Shown piece by piece: positions 15,848 to 24,788 of a DNA stretch of 38,782 nucleotides (position 1 is the first letter of the stretch; every line of letters starts with the position of its first letter). Source of the stretch: Flavipsychrobacter sp. (GTDB lineage: Bacteria > Bacteroidota > Bacteroidia > Chitinophagales > Chitinophagaceae); contig JAEUVZ010000053.1 of assembly GCA_016786665.1 (NCBI GenBank), forward strand, positions 1 through 38,782, written 5' to 3'. The notes beneath the pieces are model-generated. The model saw only the letters and a list, made by a program, of their open reading frames with translations, had not been told where the DNA came from and ran no database searches. Position numbers and translations under genes: made by a program.

Positions 15848-17572
15848 ATGTTCTACCGGATATTATTGCTCAGCTTATTGCTGCCGTTCGGCGGCGCGGC
15901 GCAGCTACTCACCCGCTTTGAGACCTCTAACGGCAGGCAGACGGCCACCTATGCCGAAACCATAGAATTTTATGAAACGCTCAACCGCCGCTACACCACC
16001 ATCGCCATGGAAGAGGCCGGCCCGACGGATACACGCTACCCGCTGCATGTAGTGTACTACAGCGGCGATGGCCGCTTTGACGTAAGCAGGTGGAAGAAGG
16101 AGGGTAAAGTGATACTGCTGATAAACAACGGCATACACCCCGGTGAGCCCGATGGCATTGAAGCCTGCAAAATGCTGCTGCGCGACGCCGCCAGCGGAAA
16201 GATAACCGTGCCGGAAAACGTAGTGCTGGCAGTAGTGCCCGTGTTTAACATAGGCGGCGCGCTCAACAGGGGCAGCTATAGCCGCGCCAACCAGCAGGGG
16301 CCGGAGGAGTATGGCTTCCGGGGCAGTGCGCAAAACCTGGACCTCAACCGCGATTTCATAAAGATGGACGCACAGGAGACCCGCACCCTGGTAGAGGTAT
16401 TCCACTCGCTGGACCCGGATGTATTTATAGATAACCACGTGAGCAACGGGGCCGACTACCAGCATATCATCACCCTGCTGGCCACGCAGCACGATAAGCT
16501 GGGCGGCAAGGCCGGCAAGTATATGTATGATGTTTTTGAGCCAGCCCTCTACCGCGACATGAAAGAGCGTGGCTACGACCTGGTGCCTTACGTAAACCAC
16601 TTTGGCAACACACCGGAAAAAGGCTGGACGGAATTTTATGACTACCCACGCTTTTCCAGCGGGCTGGCTGCTATGTTCCAGACCATGGCCTTTGTGCCGG
16701 AAACGCATATGCTGAAACCTTTCCGCCAGCGGGTGGAAGCTACCTATGAGCTGATGCGCAGCTTTATAAAAGTAGCTTCGCGAAACGCGCGGCAGGTAAA
16801 GGAAGCCCGCCAGACCGACCGTGAGGCGCTGTTGCTGCAACGCTCCTTTCCGCTGGACTGGAAACTGAACGAAGGGCAGGCCCGGCTCGTCCAGTTTATG
16901 GGCTACGAGGCCGCCTACAAAAAGAGTGCGGTATCGGGACACGACCGCCTGTATTACGACCGAAGCAAGCCCTATACCCGGCAGGTGAAATTTTACAACT
17001 CTTACTCGGGCGCCCAATACGTAACCGCCCCGCAAGCCTATATAGTGCCGCAGGGCTGGGGGAATGTTATCACCCGGCTGCGGCTGAATGGCGTAAAAAT
17101 GCGACGGCTTAACGCCGACGAAACCAGGACCGTATGGACATACCGGATAGAAAAATTTGAAACCGTGCCCGGCCCCTATGAAGGGCACTACTATCACCGC
17201 AACGTGCAGGTAAAAAAGAAGAAACAGAAAGTGCGCCTGCAGGCCGGCGACTACATAATAGACGTGAACCAACCCGCCAAACGCTACCTGGTGGAAACGC
17301 TGGAACCCAACGGGCCAGACGCATTCTTCGCGTGGAATTTCTTTGATGCCATACTGCAACAAAAGGAATACTTCAGTGATTACGTGTTTGAAGACGAAGC
17401 GGCGGAGCTACTGAAAAACGATGCCGCACTGCGGAAGAGGCTGGAACAAAAACGAAAGTCGGACCCGGACTTTACCAGGAGCGCATCGGCACAGCTGGAT
17501 TTTGTGTACAAGAACTCCCCCTACTACGAAAGCGCGCATATGCGGTACCCGGTGTATAGAGTAGAACTATGA
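15848..17572 (+). CDS. secreted M14 family zinc carboxypeptidase
   Basis: This is a 574-residue metallopeptidase with a signal peptide (residues 1-19, ending FGGAAQ). Zinc ligands are visible as His97 and Glu100 in GIHPGEPDG and His197 in DNHVSNGADYQH. NLDLNRDF (Arg168) corresponds to the Asn-Arg substrate-carboxylate binding pair. The FVPETHML segment (about residue 285) supplies the candidate general-base Glu. The family hydrolyses C-terminal residues of peptides. The ~250-residue C-terminal extension lacks a T9SS sorting signal, so the protein is predicted to be periplasmic or surface-exposed via Sec only. It is transcribed divergently from the small ORF and converges with the PCD gene downstream. 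Confidence 0.9.
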   Translation: MFYRILLLSLLLPFGGAAQLLTRFETSNGRQTATYAETIEFYETLNRRYTTIAMEEAGPTDTRYPLHVVYYSGDGRFDVSRWKKEGKVILLINNGIHPGEPDGIEACKMLLRDAASGKITVPENVVLAVVPVFNIGGALNRGSYSRANQQGPEEYGFRGSAQNLDLNRDFIKMDAQETRTLVEVFHSLDPDVFIDNHVSNGADYQHIITLLATQHDKLGGKAGKYMYDVFEPALYRDMKERGYDLVPYVNHFGNTPEKGWTEFYDYPRFSSGLAAMFQTMAFVPETHMLKPFRQRVEATYELMRSFIKVASRNARQVKEARQTDREALLLQRSFPLDWKLNEGQARLVQFMGYEAAYKKSAVSGHDRLYYDRSKPYTRQVKFYNSYSGAQYVTAPQAYIVPQGWGNVITRLRLNGVKMRRLNADETRTVWTYRIEKFETVPGPYEGHYYHRNVQVKKKKQKVRLQAGDYIIDVNQPAKRYLVETLEPNGPDAFFAWNFFDAILQQKEYFSDYVFEDEAAELLKNDAALRKRLEQKRKSDPDFTRSASAQLDFVYKNSPYYESAHMRYPVYRVEL

Positions 17573-17584
17573 TGGAGCTATATG

Positions 17585-17625
17585 GAACCGGGATTAGGGC
17601 CGATTAACCCGTTTACTCCCGGTTC
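17585..17625. other. inverted repeat between convergent genes
   Basis: GAACCGGGA (17585-17593) pairs perfectly with TCCCGGTTC (17617-17625), with an inner GGG/CCC pairing. It lies between the ends of the M14 peptidase and the PCD gene, so it probably acts as a shared transcription barrier. It has no strong T tract. Confidence 0.4.
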
Positions 17626-17854
17626 AGACCAGCCTGTCTATAGCCTCTGCCAGCTTCCGATCTTTATCCGTAACAATATTGCCTGCGTCGTGGGTGTTGA
17701 GCCATATCTCTACTTTGTTCCAGGTATTGGCCCAGCGGGGATGATGGTTGTGCTGCTCAGCCAGCAGGGCTACGCGGGTCATAAAAGCGAAGGCTTCCGA
17801 GAAATCCCTGAACCCGAAAGAACGGTAGAGTGCGTTATCTTTTTCCTGCCACAT
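17624..17854 (-). CDS. 4a-hydroxytetrahydrobiopterin dehydratase (PCD/DCoH)
   Basis: This 76-residue enzyme dehydrates 4a-hydroxytetrahydropterin, regenerating the cofactor used by aromatic amino-acid hydroxylases. The family pattern is complete: E-x3-H-H-P in EQHNHHPRW, then W after five residues, then H after nine (WLNTH), then downstream Asp residues. The N-terminus ([15 protein letters not shown]) begins close to the usual G-W-x-E/V block and lacks the ~20 residues seen in longer homologues. This is common in bacterial versions. No phenylalanine hydroxylase gene lies in the window. The gene is 98 bp downstream of the SET-domain gene on the same strand and may share its transcript. Confidence 0.9.
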   Translation of the reverse strand: MWQEKDNALYRSFGFRDFSEAFAFMTRVALLAEQHNHHPRWANTWNKVEIWLNTHDAGNIVTDKDRKLAEAIDRLV

Positions 17855-17952
17855 AAATTGATTGATGGATTGTCCACCACGTGAAAGTTACAAAAACTAT
17901 TCCTGTGCTATAAAACAAAAGCCACCCGCCTAGCAGCCGGGGGAACCAAGGG

Positions 17953-18342
17953 TTACTTCACCTCAAACCAAACCTTTTTATCATCGTTCCAGTCGCCGTT
18001 GTAGTTGATGGTTAGTTCTTCACCGGCGGGTATGTGGCGTACTGTTTTTATCATCATGGTCTGCTCTTCGTAGTCCATGTAATATTCGCAGTTGGAGGTA
18101 TAGGAGTGGTTGTATATCGGGATATTACCCAGGGCCATGCAGCACATTTTTTCTTCGCCTTCGGGTGTCCATTCAAAGATATAGTCGTGGAGCAGGGTTT
18201 TATCCAGATGTTCCCTGTCGGTCCCTTTCATCACTATTACCGGGGCCACCTCTATTACTGTATCGGCTGGTATGGGGTCTTCGCAATACATTCCCCTGCC
18301 CTTTCCGGCTGTTTCCGCCATGTATAGTCCGCCTATGGTCAT
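17953..18342 (-). CDS. SET-domain protein (predicted lysine methyltransferase)
   Basis: This 129-residue protein consists almost entirely of a minimal SET domain. SAM- and substrate-binding motifs are visible: KGRGMYC near the N-terminus, YNHSYTSNCEYYMD (the N-H-S...N-C block) and the terminal AGEELTINYNGDW (E-E-L-x-x-x-Y). SET enzymes methylate lysines in proteins. In bacteria the targets are mostly unknown; some act on ribosomal or DNA-binding proteins. I chose the ATG at 18342 because the upstream extension from 18381 (PIVGRRTYICSR) is outside the domain. The post-SET zinc cysteines are absent, as in small bacterial members. Confidence 0.85.
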   Translation of the reverse strand: MTIGGLYMAETAGKGRGMYCEDPIPADTVIEVAPVIVMKGTDREHLDKTLLHDYIFEWTPEGEEKMCCMALGNIPIYNHSYTSNCEYYMDYEEQTMMIKTVRHIPAGEELTINYNGDWNDDKKVWFEVK

Positions 18343-18461
18343 CCTGCTGCAAATGTAGGTTCTCCGGCCAACTATTGGCACTCCGGGCGGGTATATATAA
18401 TATAAGCCGGGATTTATTATTTTTACCGCACTTAACCCCCAAAAAAACCTGACTAAAGGAT

Positions 18462-19271
18462 ATGCGTAAAAAACTATTTAGGAGCCTTTTATTACTGGTA
18501 TTCGCCGGCAGTTCACTGGTAAGTGAAGCGAAATTCCCGGGATTTTTCAGTCATTTTGAGCTGGGGTTCACCTACCCTATGGCTACCGCCCGCTTTGAGG
18601 GCTACAACCCCGTGTACAGCATAACCGGCAGCGGTGACCTGGGCGTGAGCCTGGGCGATACCTTTGTGAGCCGTAATGTCACTTCCAAGCTGGCCTATGG
18701 CGCCTATATCGGCTCTTCCATACGCCTGAAGCGGACAGGGGTGGCCAGTGCGCTCTCCCTGCATATCGACATAGTGGAGAACGCCTACGTTTGGGAAAAC
18801 CTGTACAAAGCATTTTCGGTAGATGGCAGCGAGTACGACCTTTCCAACAGCGTAATAGCCGTTGGTTACCAGATAGGCGTTCCCGTGAGCCTGGACTATA
18901 AATTTGGAGCGGGCGCTATGGGCAGCAAGAACTACCGGCTGACCGGCAGCTTTGGCGTAGGCGGTATGCCTGCCGCTTACTTTATGGTGGCCGAGTCGGC
19001 GGGTAATGTAGGCGGTGGATTTTCGTTCGCCACCACTCCGTTCGTGAAAGCTGAAGTAGGCGTAATGGCCGGCATCTGCATCAAGGTGCGCGGCCTGGTA
19101 TCCTTCGGCGCCGTGCCGTGGATCAATGAAAGCAAGAGCTTCTTTAGCGAAAGTACCGGCGGCTTTAAGGTAACCGGCCAGACCACCGCTATGTTCTCGC
19201 TCGTTATTATGCCGTTCTCCTGGGCCTGGAAGAAAGCCGGCTGGTGGGATGGCGACTTCAAGTACGACTAA
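18462..19271 (+). CDS. exported hypothetical protein, probable outer-membrane barrel
   Basis: This 269-residue protein has a signal peptide (residues 1-23, ending VSEAK). The mature part is rich in glycine and alternating hydrophobic/polar strands (GVSLGDTFVSRNVTSKLAYGAYIGSSIRL, VAVGYQIGVPVSLDYKFGAG, KAEVGVMAGICIKVRGLVSFG). This fits a small beta-barrel of perhaps 8-10 strands. It does not end in the classical aromatic residue (FKYD), so a soluble beta protein is an alternative. I do not recognise the family. The gene has its own terminator and is divergent from the SET-domain gene. Confidence 0.65.
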   Translation: MRKKLFRSLLLLVFAGSSLVSEAKFPGFFSHFELGFTYPMATARFEGYNPVYSITGSGDLGVSLGDTFVSRNVTSKLAYGAYIGSSIRLKRTGVASALSLHIDIVENAYVWENLYKAFSVDGSEYDLSNSVIAVGYQIGVPVSLDYKFGAGAMGSKNYRLTGSFGVGGMPAAYFMVAESAGNVGGGFSFATTPFVKAEVGVMAGICIKVRGLVSFGAVPWINESKSFFSESTGGFKVTGQTTAMFSLVIMPFSWAWKKAGWWDGDFKYD

Positions 19272-19295
19272 CACTACCGCATACCACTCATGCAA

Positions 19296-19326
19296 AAGGG
19301 CTGCCTTCATCGGGCAGCCCTTGTAT
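19296..19326 (+). terminator. terminator between convergent genes
   Basis: AAGGGCTGCC (19296-19305) pairs with GGCAGCCCTT (19313-19322) around a 7-nt loop. It lies 24 nt past the stop codon of the exported protein gene and is followed by GTATTTTA. On the minus strand it is preceded by the type B cargo gene end at 19365 and followed by a TTTTG run, so it can serve both directions. Confidence 0.75.
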
Positions 19327-19364
19327 TTTATACGGTGTATAGCCTCTGTCGCCGTTGGCGCTCT

Positions 19365-22300
19365 TTACTTTACTATGTTTATATCACCCTTTACCATTAT
19401 CCGCTGTCCGTTGCCGCAGAGAAACTGCACGAAGTACGCGTAGGTATCGGGGTTACAGTCCTTTCCTTTATAGGTACCATCCCAGCCGTCTTTGGGTTCG
19501 TTGGTAAAGAAATTACTGCGTTCAAATACTTTTTCACCCCAGCGGTCGTACACGGCCATTTGCGCCACCAGTATCCTGCTGCCTGACTGCGGGAAGAAGT
19601 AATCGTTCTGCCCATCACTATTGGGCGTAAACGTATTAGCGCAGAATACGTCACTGTTCTCACAGCTCACCAGTATACTGATGTCATCCATCGCTGAACA
19701 AGGGCCGTTGAACACAGTAACCACATAGCGAATGTCTTTCTCTACGGTAGCTTCAGGCCCGGTGCAGTCGTAGCAGTTAAGGTACAGCGGTGGAGTCCAC
19801 GTCAGCGAGGTGGCATTGGCTGTGTCCGCATGCAGCGTGATAACCGTACCGGTTACGGCCCTGCGGTCGGGGCCCAGGCTCACCACCGGCGGCGTATAGA
19901 CCGTTACGGTTTGCGACAGGGTATCGGTAAAGCAATCGCTCTGCTTCACCAGTACCGTATAAGTAGTAGTTACCTGTGGCGATACGATAGGTGTTGCTCC
20001 TGTTTCCCCGTTCATGTCCACTGCCGGCGACCAGGAATACGACATCCCTCCTTCGGCAAAAAGTTCGGTGCTCTGCCCCAGGCATATGTCTTTGCCGGGG
20101 CCTACAGCTGTGGGGCCTTTTACCAGCACGGCCACCGTTACCGCATCGGTAGCTACGCAGCCATTCGCATCGGTACCGGTGAGGGTGTAGGTAGTAGATA
20201 CGTTGGGGGTGGCTACCGGATTGCTGCACGTGGTGCAACTCAGGCCGTTGGCCGGCGACCATACATAGCTTGCCGCACCCATAGCCTGCAGGTAGGCCGT
20301 ATCTCGGCCATAGCAGATGGTGGTATCATCACCGGCATCTACACCCGGCAGTGAATAGCCCGCTATCGTTACCGTATCGGCCTGCGCACAGTTACTGTTG
20401 TCCGTTACCGTCACTATATAAGTACCCGGCGCCATTCCCACGGCGGTGGTGGTGTTTTGCGTCGGCGTGGTGTTCCAACTGAAAGAATAAGGCGGGTTGC
20501 CCCCGGAGGCGGTAACCTGCGCCGACCCCTGCTCCTCATTGGCACAACTGCCCGTGAGCGCCTGCGTGGCCAGCAGCAGGGCTGGCGGTTCACTTATCGT
20601 TATGGTGCTCGCCGCTGTACACCCGTTGCTATCCGTAACTGTTACTGTATAGTTGCCCGCGAAAAGATTGGCCTGGCTGGCAGCCGTTCCGCCATTGCTC
20701 CATAGATAAGTGTAGGGCTGCGTGCCACCACCGGCTGCTACCGTGGCGCTACCCGTTTGCCCGCCGTGGCAGGGCACATCGGCGCTGGCTGTTATAGCTG
20801 CTGTGAGTACAGCAGGTTCGGTTATGGTTACGGTAGCGCTGCCGGGGCAGCCAATGGCATCGGTCACCTGTAGGGTGTAGCTACCCGCTGCCAGCCCCGA
20901 TATACCCGCGGTAGTGCCGCCGTTGCTCCAGCTATAAGTGTAGGGCTGCGTGCCGGTGCTGACCGTTACCGCCGCCGCACCGTCGGAGAGGCCGTGGCAA
21001 CTGATATCATCAGCGGCTACCTGCAGCGTCAGCGCAGCCGACTGGCTTACCTGTACCGTGGCGGTAGCCGTGCAATTGTGGTGGTCGGTTATGGTTACGG
21101 TATAGGTTCCGGCGCTCAGCCCGGTTATGGTTGGGGTGGTTTGGCCATTGCTCCATAAGTAGGTATACGGTCCGGTGCCACCCGATGGCGTAGCTGTGGC
21201 CCATCCGTTGTTCTGCGAGCAAGTGGCATCGGCCATGCTGCTGATGGCGGCCGTAAGCGCCGGGGGCTGGCTCACCAGTGCGTGTGCCGTATCGGTACAG
21301 CCGTTGGCATCCGTTACGGTTACGGTATAGCTGCCTGCGGCGAGGCCGGTTGCTATTGGGGTGGTTTGGCCGTTGTTCCACAAGTAGATATACTGCGGTG
21401 TGCCACCGGTTACGGTTACACCCGCGCTCCCGGTGTTCAGGCCATTGCAGGAGGGATACGTTACCGAATTTACCGAAGCGTTCAGCAGCGTGGGCCCGGT
21501 GATGGTTACAGACAAAGAACCCGCACAACCGTTCGCGTCCGTTACGGTAAGGCTATACACACCCGGCGCCAGCCCGGAGACAGAAGCTGTAGTAGCCCCA
21601 TTGCTCCAGTTATATACATAAGGCTGTGTGCCACCAGATACACTCACCGATGCCGAGCCATTGTTCTGCCCGTAGCAACTCACGTTGGCCGATGAGGTAA
21701 GCGAAACACTCAGCGGCGTAGAGGTGGGCACCGTAACATGCACTGTATCGATGCAGCCCAGATCGTCGGTTACGGTAACTACATACACACCCGGCCCCAG
21801 GTTGGCAGCCGTGGTGGAAGTACCCCCATAGGGCGCCCATGAATAAGTATATCCCGGTGTGCCTCCGGTGGCTGAAACAGTGGCGGAGCCATTGTTCTGC
21901 GCACAAGAGGTGGCTGTTACCGATGTAGTAGTGAGCACCAGCGGCGGCGGCTGTGTAAGGGTTACATAAGCCGTGTAGGTGCATCCCTTACTATCGGTAA
22001 CGGTAACTGAGTAATTACCGCCCCCCAGCCCGGACACCGTTTGGCTAGTTTGACCGTTGCTCCACAGGTAACTATAGGGCCCCGTACCGCCCATGGGGCC
22101 GCATGATATTATGGCAGTAGCATACCCGTGGCAATTGATGGTTTGCAGATTGGTAGTGACGAGTGTAAGTGGGGGTGGCTGTACCAGTACTACCGATACC
22201 GTTGCGGTGCAGCCATTGGCATCAGTAACGGTGACGGAGTAGTTACCGGCAGGCAGAGCGGTTGCGGTTTGCGTGGTCTGTCCATTGCTCCACAGGTAGG

Positions 22301-23534
22301 TGAACGGCTGCGTACCTCCGGATGGGGTAACCGTGGCGGTACCAGTGCCGCCATTGCAGTTGGGATTTACCACAGCGGTAGTGAGGGTAAATGCCGGTGT
22401 CTGGGTAATTACGGCAACGGCAGTATCCAGGCAGCCATTGGCATCGGCTACCGTGCAGGTATAAGTGCCGCCGGCAAGGCCCGAAGCCGTAGCGCTGTTG
22501 CCCCCATACGGCTGCCACTGATAAAGATAGCCGGGTACCCCACCCGATACCGTTACGGTGGCGGAGCCATTTTGCTGACCGCAAGTAGCGGGAGACGTAC
22601 TGCTGATGCTGCCTGCAACCGGGCTGCCCGGTTGCGTGATAGTTACCGTAACTGTCGCGGAATTGCTCAGCGCATCGGTTACGGTGCAGGTATAGGTTCC
22701 CGGTGCGAGGCCTGAGGCCGTTTGCGTGGTTTGCCCGTTGCTCCACAGGTAGGTATAGGGAGGAAGCCCGCCGTATGGATTGGCGGTAGCCGTGCCATTA
22801 GCGGCATTGTAACACAGTACATTTACCTGCGTGGCGGTAAGGGTTAATGGCTGCACCACGATTGGCTCTACACTTACGGAATCGAAATAATATACCGCCC
22901 GTCCTGAACCTGTTGTATTCACCTGCACCTTATTGGTGTTCGCCCAATTCTTGAAGTTCCCAATGATGAAGTGTGAATAAGAAGAGTCGGCTATAATGGT
23001 ATCGGTTAGCGCTACCCAGTTCAGCGTGTCTGTCACAAAGCCGTAAGAGCTGTAATTTACCTGTGGGGTAACCGGTATGTAAAAGGTATTATTGAGATTG
23101 GCACCTACTCCATTCTGGAAGAAAAAAACGGCAAGGTCGGATATGGCATACATGCATGTATTGGATAGGTTAGCATGCACTACCACGCGGTACGGCGTGC
23201 CTACGGTAAGCGGATTGAGTGTGCCCTGCACGTATTCGGTATGGTTGTCTGGCGAGTAAGCTACCATTGCGGCAGCGTAGGCATTTCCCGATAAAGGCTG
23301 CTGATACCCCGAATGGTTGGTGGGCACCTGTACCCACACATGCGTGGCACATGCATGCATATAGTCGGGGGTTGATAGGTTAGGGCTTATCCACCCAGGC
23401 AGAAAACCGGCGTTAACCTGACCTATATAATTGGGACATTGTATGTTCTGCTCAAAACTCGGGTTCTGAACCATATTCTGCGCGCCTGCGCTTTTACAGA
23501 ACAATAAAAGAAATACAGCCAGGAGGTGCCGCAT
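19365..23534 (-). CDS. SprB-repeat T9SS type B (gliding-associated C-terminal) protein
   Basis: This is a 1389-residue surface protein. Residues 1-18 are a signal peptide. About 20-228 is a galactose-binding-like N-terminal domain (LVQNPSFE-type start, GYQQPLSGNAYAA, YVQGTLNPL). About 231-1060 holds eleven SprB-type repeats of ~75 residues, each with C.G..NGSA.V...GGT.PY.Y.WSNG.TT....GL..G.Y.VTVTD.NGC. About 1060-1290 holds three Ig/PKD-like domains (DAGDDTTICYG, VGPGKDICLGQ, SLGPDRRAVTG). About 1291-1389 is the gliding-motility-associated domain (CANTFTPNSDGQND...YDRWGEKVF...WDGTYKG), which is the type B T9SS signal. SprB itself is a far larger mobile gliding adhesin. This smaller protein lacks sprC/D/F-like neighbours except possibly an SprF encoded elsewhere. 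The role is probably surface adhesion. Confidence 0.93.
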   Translation of the reverse strand: MRHLLAVFLLLFCKSAGAQNMVQNPSFEQNIQCPNYIGQVNAGFLPGWISPNLSTPDYMHACATHVWVQVPTNHSGYQQPLSGNAYAAAMVAYSPDNHTEYVQGTLNPLTVGTPYRVVVHANLSNTCMYAISDLAVFFFQNGVGANLNNTFYIPVTPQVNYSSYGFVTDTLNWVALTDTIIADSSYSHFIIGNFKNWANTNKVQVNTTGSGRAVYYFDSVSVEPIVVQPLTLTATQVNVLCYNAANGTATANPYGGLPPYTYLWSNGQTTQTASGLAPGTYTCTVTDALSNSATVTVTITQPGSPVAGSISSTSPATCGQQNGSATVTVSGGVPGYLYQWQPYGGNSATASGLAGGTYTCTVADANGCLDTAVAVITQTPAFTLTTAVVNPNCNGGTGTATVTPSGGTQPFTYLWSNGQTTQTATALPAGNYSVTVTDANGCTATVSVVLVQPPPLTLVTTNLQTINCHGYATAIISCGPMGGTGPYSYLWSNGQTSQTVSGLGGGNYSVTVTDSKGCTYTAYVTLTQPPPLVLTTTSVTATSCAQNNGSATVSATGGTPGYTYSWAPYGGTSTTAANLGPGVYVVTVTDDLGCIDTVHVTVPTSTPLSVSLTSSANVSCYGQNNGSASVSVSGGTQPYVYNWSNGATTASVSGLAPGVYSLTVTDANGCAGSLSVTITGPTLLNASVNSVTYPSCNGLNTGSAGVTVTGGTPQYIYLWNNGQTTPIATGLAAGSYTVTVTDANGCTDTAHALVSQPPALTAAISSMADATCSQNNGWATATPSGGTGPYTYLWSNGQTTPTITGLSAGTYTVTITDHHNCTATATVQVSQSAALTLQVAADDISCHGLSDGAAAVTVSTGTQPYTYSWSNGGTTAGISGLAAGSYTLQVTDAIGCPGSATVTITEPAVLTAAITASADVPCHGGQTGSATVAAGGGTQPYTYLWSNGGTAASQANLFAGNYTVTVTDSNGCTAASTITISEPPALLLATQALTGSCANEEQGSAQVTASGGNPPYSFSWNTTPTQNTTTAVGMAPGTYIVTVTDNSNCAQADTVTIAGYSLPGVDAGDDTTICYGRDTAYLQAMGAASYVWSPANGLSCTTCSNPVATPNVSTTYTLTGTDANGCVATDAVTVAVLVKGPTAVGPGKDICLGQSTELFAEGGMSYSWSPAVDMNGETGATPIVSPQVTTTYTVLVKQSDCFTDTLSQTVTVYTPPVVSLGPDRRAVTGTVITLHADTANATSLTWTPPLYLNCYDCTGPEATVEKDIRYVVTVFNGPCSAMDDISILVSCENSDVFCANTFTPNSDGQNDYFFPQSGSRILVAQMAVYDRWGEKVFERSNFFTNEPKDGWDGTYKGKDCNPDTYAYFVQFLCGNGQRIMVKGDINIVK

Positions 23535-23556
23535 GGTTGGTATAGGTTTAGACTCA

Positions 23557-23586
23557 TAAATATAATTAAATATTTATGTAATTCAA
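23557..23586 (-). promoter_or_regulatory. promoter of the SprB-repeat gene
   Basis: On the minus strand a TTG (23586-23584) is followed after exactly 19 nt by TATATTTA (23564-23557). This is one mismatch from the TAnnTTTG -7 consensus and has the Bacteroidota spacing. It predicts a start near 23550 and a short leader of about 16-20 nt before the ATG at 23534. Confidence 0.5.
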
Positions 23587-23612
23587 CCTTTCCCTAGAAA
23601 GATTTGCTGTCG

Positions 23613-24692
23613 TTAGTACTCGCGGCCCTTGTAGAAGAAGCGGAACATATTCCTCCCTATCTGGTACTTTATCACGTCGTAGTTCAGTTCCCAGTTTTCC
23701 AGGGCGGCGTTGGTTACATCGTGTATCTCACCTTCGGAGAAGAGGCGCAGGATATTTGCCCGGTTGATGTAAGCGATGGAGTTGTACTGTATGCTGTAGT
23801 TCTGCGGGTAGTAACTTTCCAACTGCGTGATCTCTCCTTTGTAAAATGCCTTGAAGTAGCCGCTGGGGTCCTGGTAGCCTACCACGTTGTCGCCCACCAC
23901 GTAGTCGGGGGTAAAGAACCCGATGGTGCGCACACTGTCTCCGTAGAATATTTTAAAATAGCCGTCGTTGGAAACGTAAGCCACCAGGTTATCGCCCGCA
24001 TAGTAAGAGATAGGCGCGAAATTCTCCACCAGGTAGGTCTGCCCGCTATGGAACACCTTAAAGGTGCGGTTGGCGTCTACATAGGCTACCGTATTGCGGC
24101 CGGCATCAAAGCTGCCTACGGCAAAGTCTTCCTGCGCTATGGTCTCGCCGTGGTAGAAGATGCGGAACTGGTTTGCATAGTTGTTATACGCTACTATGTT
24201 ATCGGTTACCTTAATGCCGTAGATGGCGGTATCGCCCAGGAAGTTCTCTATGGGGTACACCTGCCCGTTGTAGTAGGCTTTGTAGTCGCGGCGCAGCCCG
24301 TCCAGGTACACCAGTACGCTGTCGCCCAGGTAATACTGCTCGCAGAGGGTGGTCAGGTTCTTGATGTTTCCTTTCTCAAATACATTCAGTGAGCTGGCAT
24401 TCAGGAAAGCCACCAGGTAATCGCTCACGAAGAACGCATTGGTGAAGCCGGGATTGATGGTGCGCACACCACCACCGTAATAAATGCGGAACGAACGGGA
24501 ATTGTCGAGGTAAGGAATGGCGCAGCGGCCTACTTTCATCTGCACAGGGGGGAGGTAGTCTATTTTTCGTATCATACCCCTGTCCCAGGCCATCACTTCA
24601 TTCTGAATGTTGGTATAAGCGGCAAGCGGTTGTGCATTAGTTCGGGAGCCGATCAATAACAACACGAGAAATAACAGTGGTCCACGCAGCAT
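23613..24692 (-). CDS. exported protein with ~44-residue repeats, unknown function
   Basis: This 359-residue secreted protein starts at the ATG at 24692, which places MLRGPLLFLVLLLIGSRTNAQ as a clean signal peptide. The first in-frame codon at 24713 is only TTG. The mature protein is made of about seven imperfect ~44-residue repeats with the pattern D.(I/L)VAY.(D/N)....F(K/R).FY.G....IE.F.P...(Y/F)..G. Four beta strands per repeat would fit a seven-bladed propeller. There is no T9SS sorting tail, no lipobox and no catalytic motif. I do not recognise a named family. It lies downstream, on the same strand, of the tandem 59-bp repeat/terminator region, whose terminators should isolate it from infC. 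Confidence 0.75.
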   Translation of the reverse strand: MLRGPLLFLVLLLIGSRTNAQPLAAYTNIQNEVMAWDRGMIRKIDYLPPVQMKVGRCAIPYLDNSRSFRIYYGGGVRTINPGFTNAFFVSDYLVAFLNASSLNVFEKGNIKNLTTLCEQYYLGDSVLVYLDGLRRDYKAYYNGQVYPIENFLGDTAIYGIKVTDNIVAYNNYANQFRIFYHGETIAQEDFAVGSFDAGRNTVAYVDANRTFKVFHSGQTYLVENFAPISYYAGDNLVAYVSNDGYFKIFYGDSVRTIGFFTPDYVVGDNVVGYQDPSGYFKAFYKGEITQLESYYPQNYSIQYNSIAYINRANILRLFSEGEIHDVTNAALENWELNYDVIKYQIGRNMFRFFYKGREY

Positions 24693-24725
24693 GAATGAGG
24701 GAATTTGCGGCAAAATACGAATAAA

Positions 24726-24784
24726 AATAAAAAAGCCAGCCTGAGAACAGGCCAGCCCCTATAAACCCTATCACTATGAAAACT
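24726..24784 (-). ncRNA. candidate small RNA B (59-bp repeat, copy 1)
   Basis: This 59-bp unit is identical to 24951-25009. Read on the minus strand it begins AGTTTTCATAGTGATAGGG and ends in an intrinsic terminator: 24756-24748 pairs with 24743-24735 (nine pairs, two G-U) around a UUCU loop, followed by six U. A promoter (TTTG, 19 nt, TATTTTTG; 24819-24789) predicts transcription starting at about 24785, which is the border of the repeat. The whole repeat would therefore be a ~55-nt RNA. No protein is encoded on the minus strand. On the plus strand it would only begin a 15-codon ORF (MKTDAK...). Duplicated terminators without RNA function are an alternative. Confidence 0.5.
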
Positions 24785-24788
24785 GATG

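Noticed and set aside
15905-17362. 485-codon open frame opposite the M14 peptidase
   Set aside because: The plus strand has intact zinc and substrate motifs; the antisense translation has no domain features.
19777-22746. Antisense and frame-shifted open frames inside the SprB-repeat gene
   Set aside because: They recur at the repeat period and are by-products of GC-rich repeated codons.
19365-23534. CRISPR-like periodicity in the repeat gene
   Set aside because: The period is ~225 bp, repeats are imperfect at DNA level and encode protein repeats; no short identical repeat/spacer pattern exists anywhere in the window.
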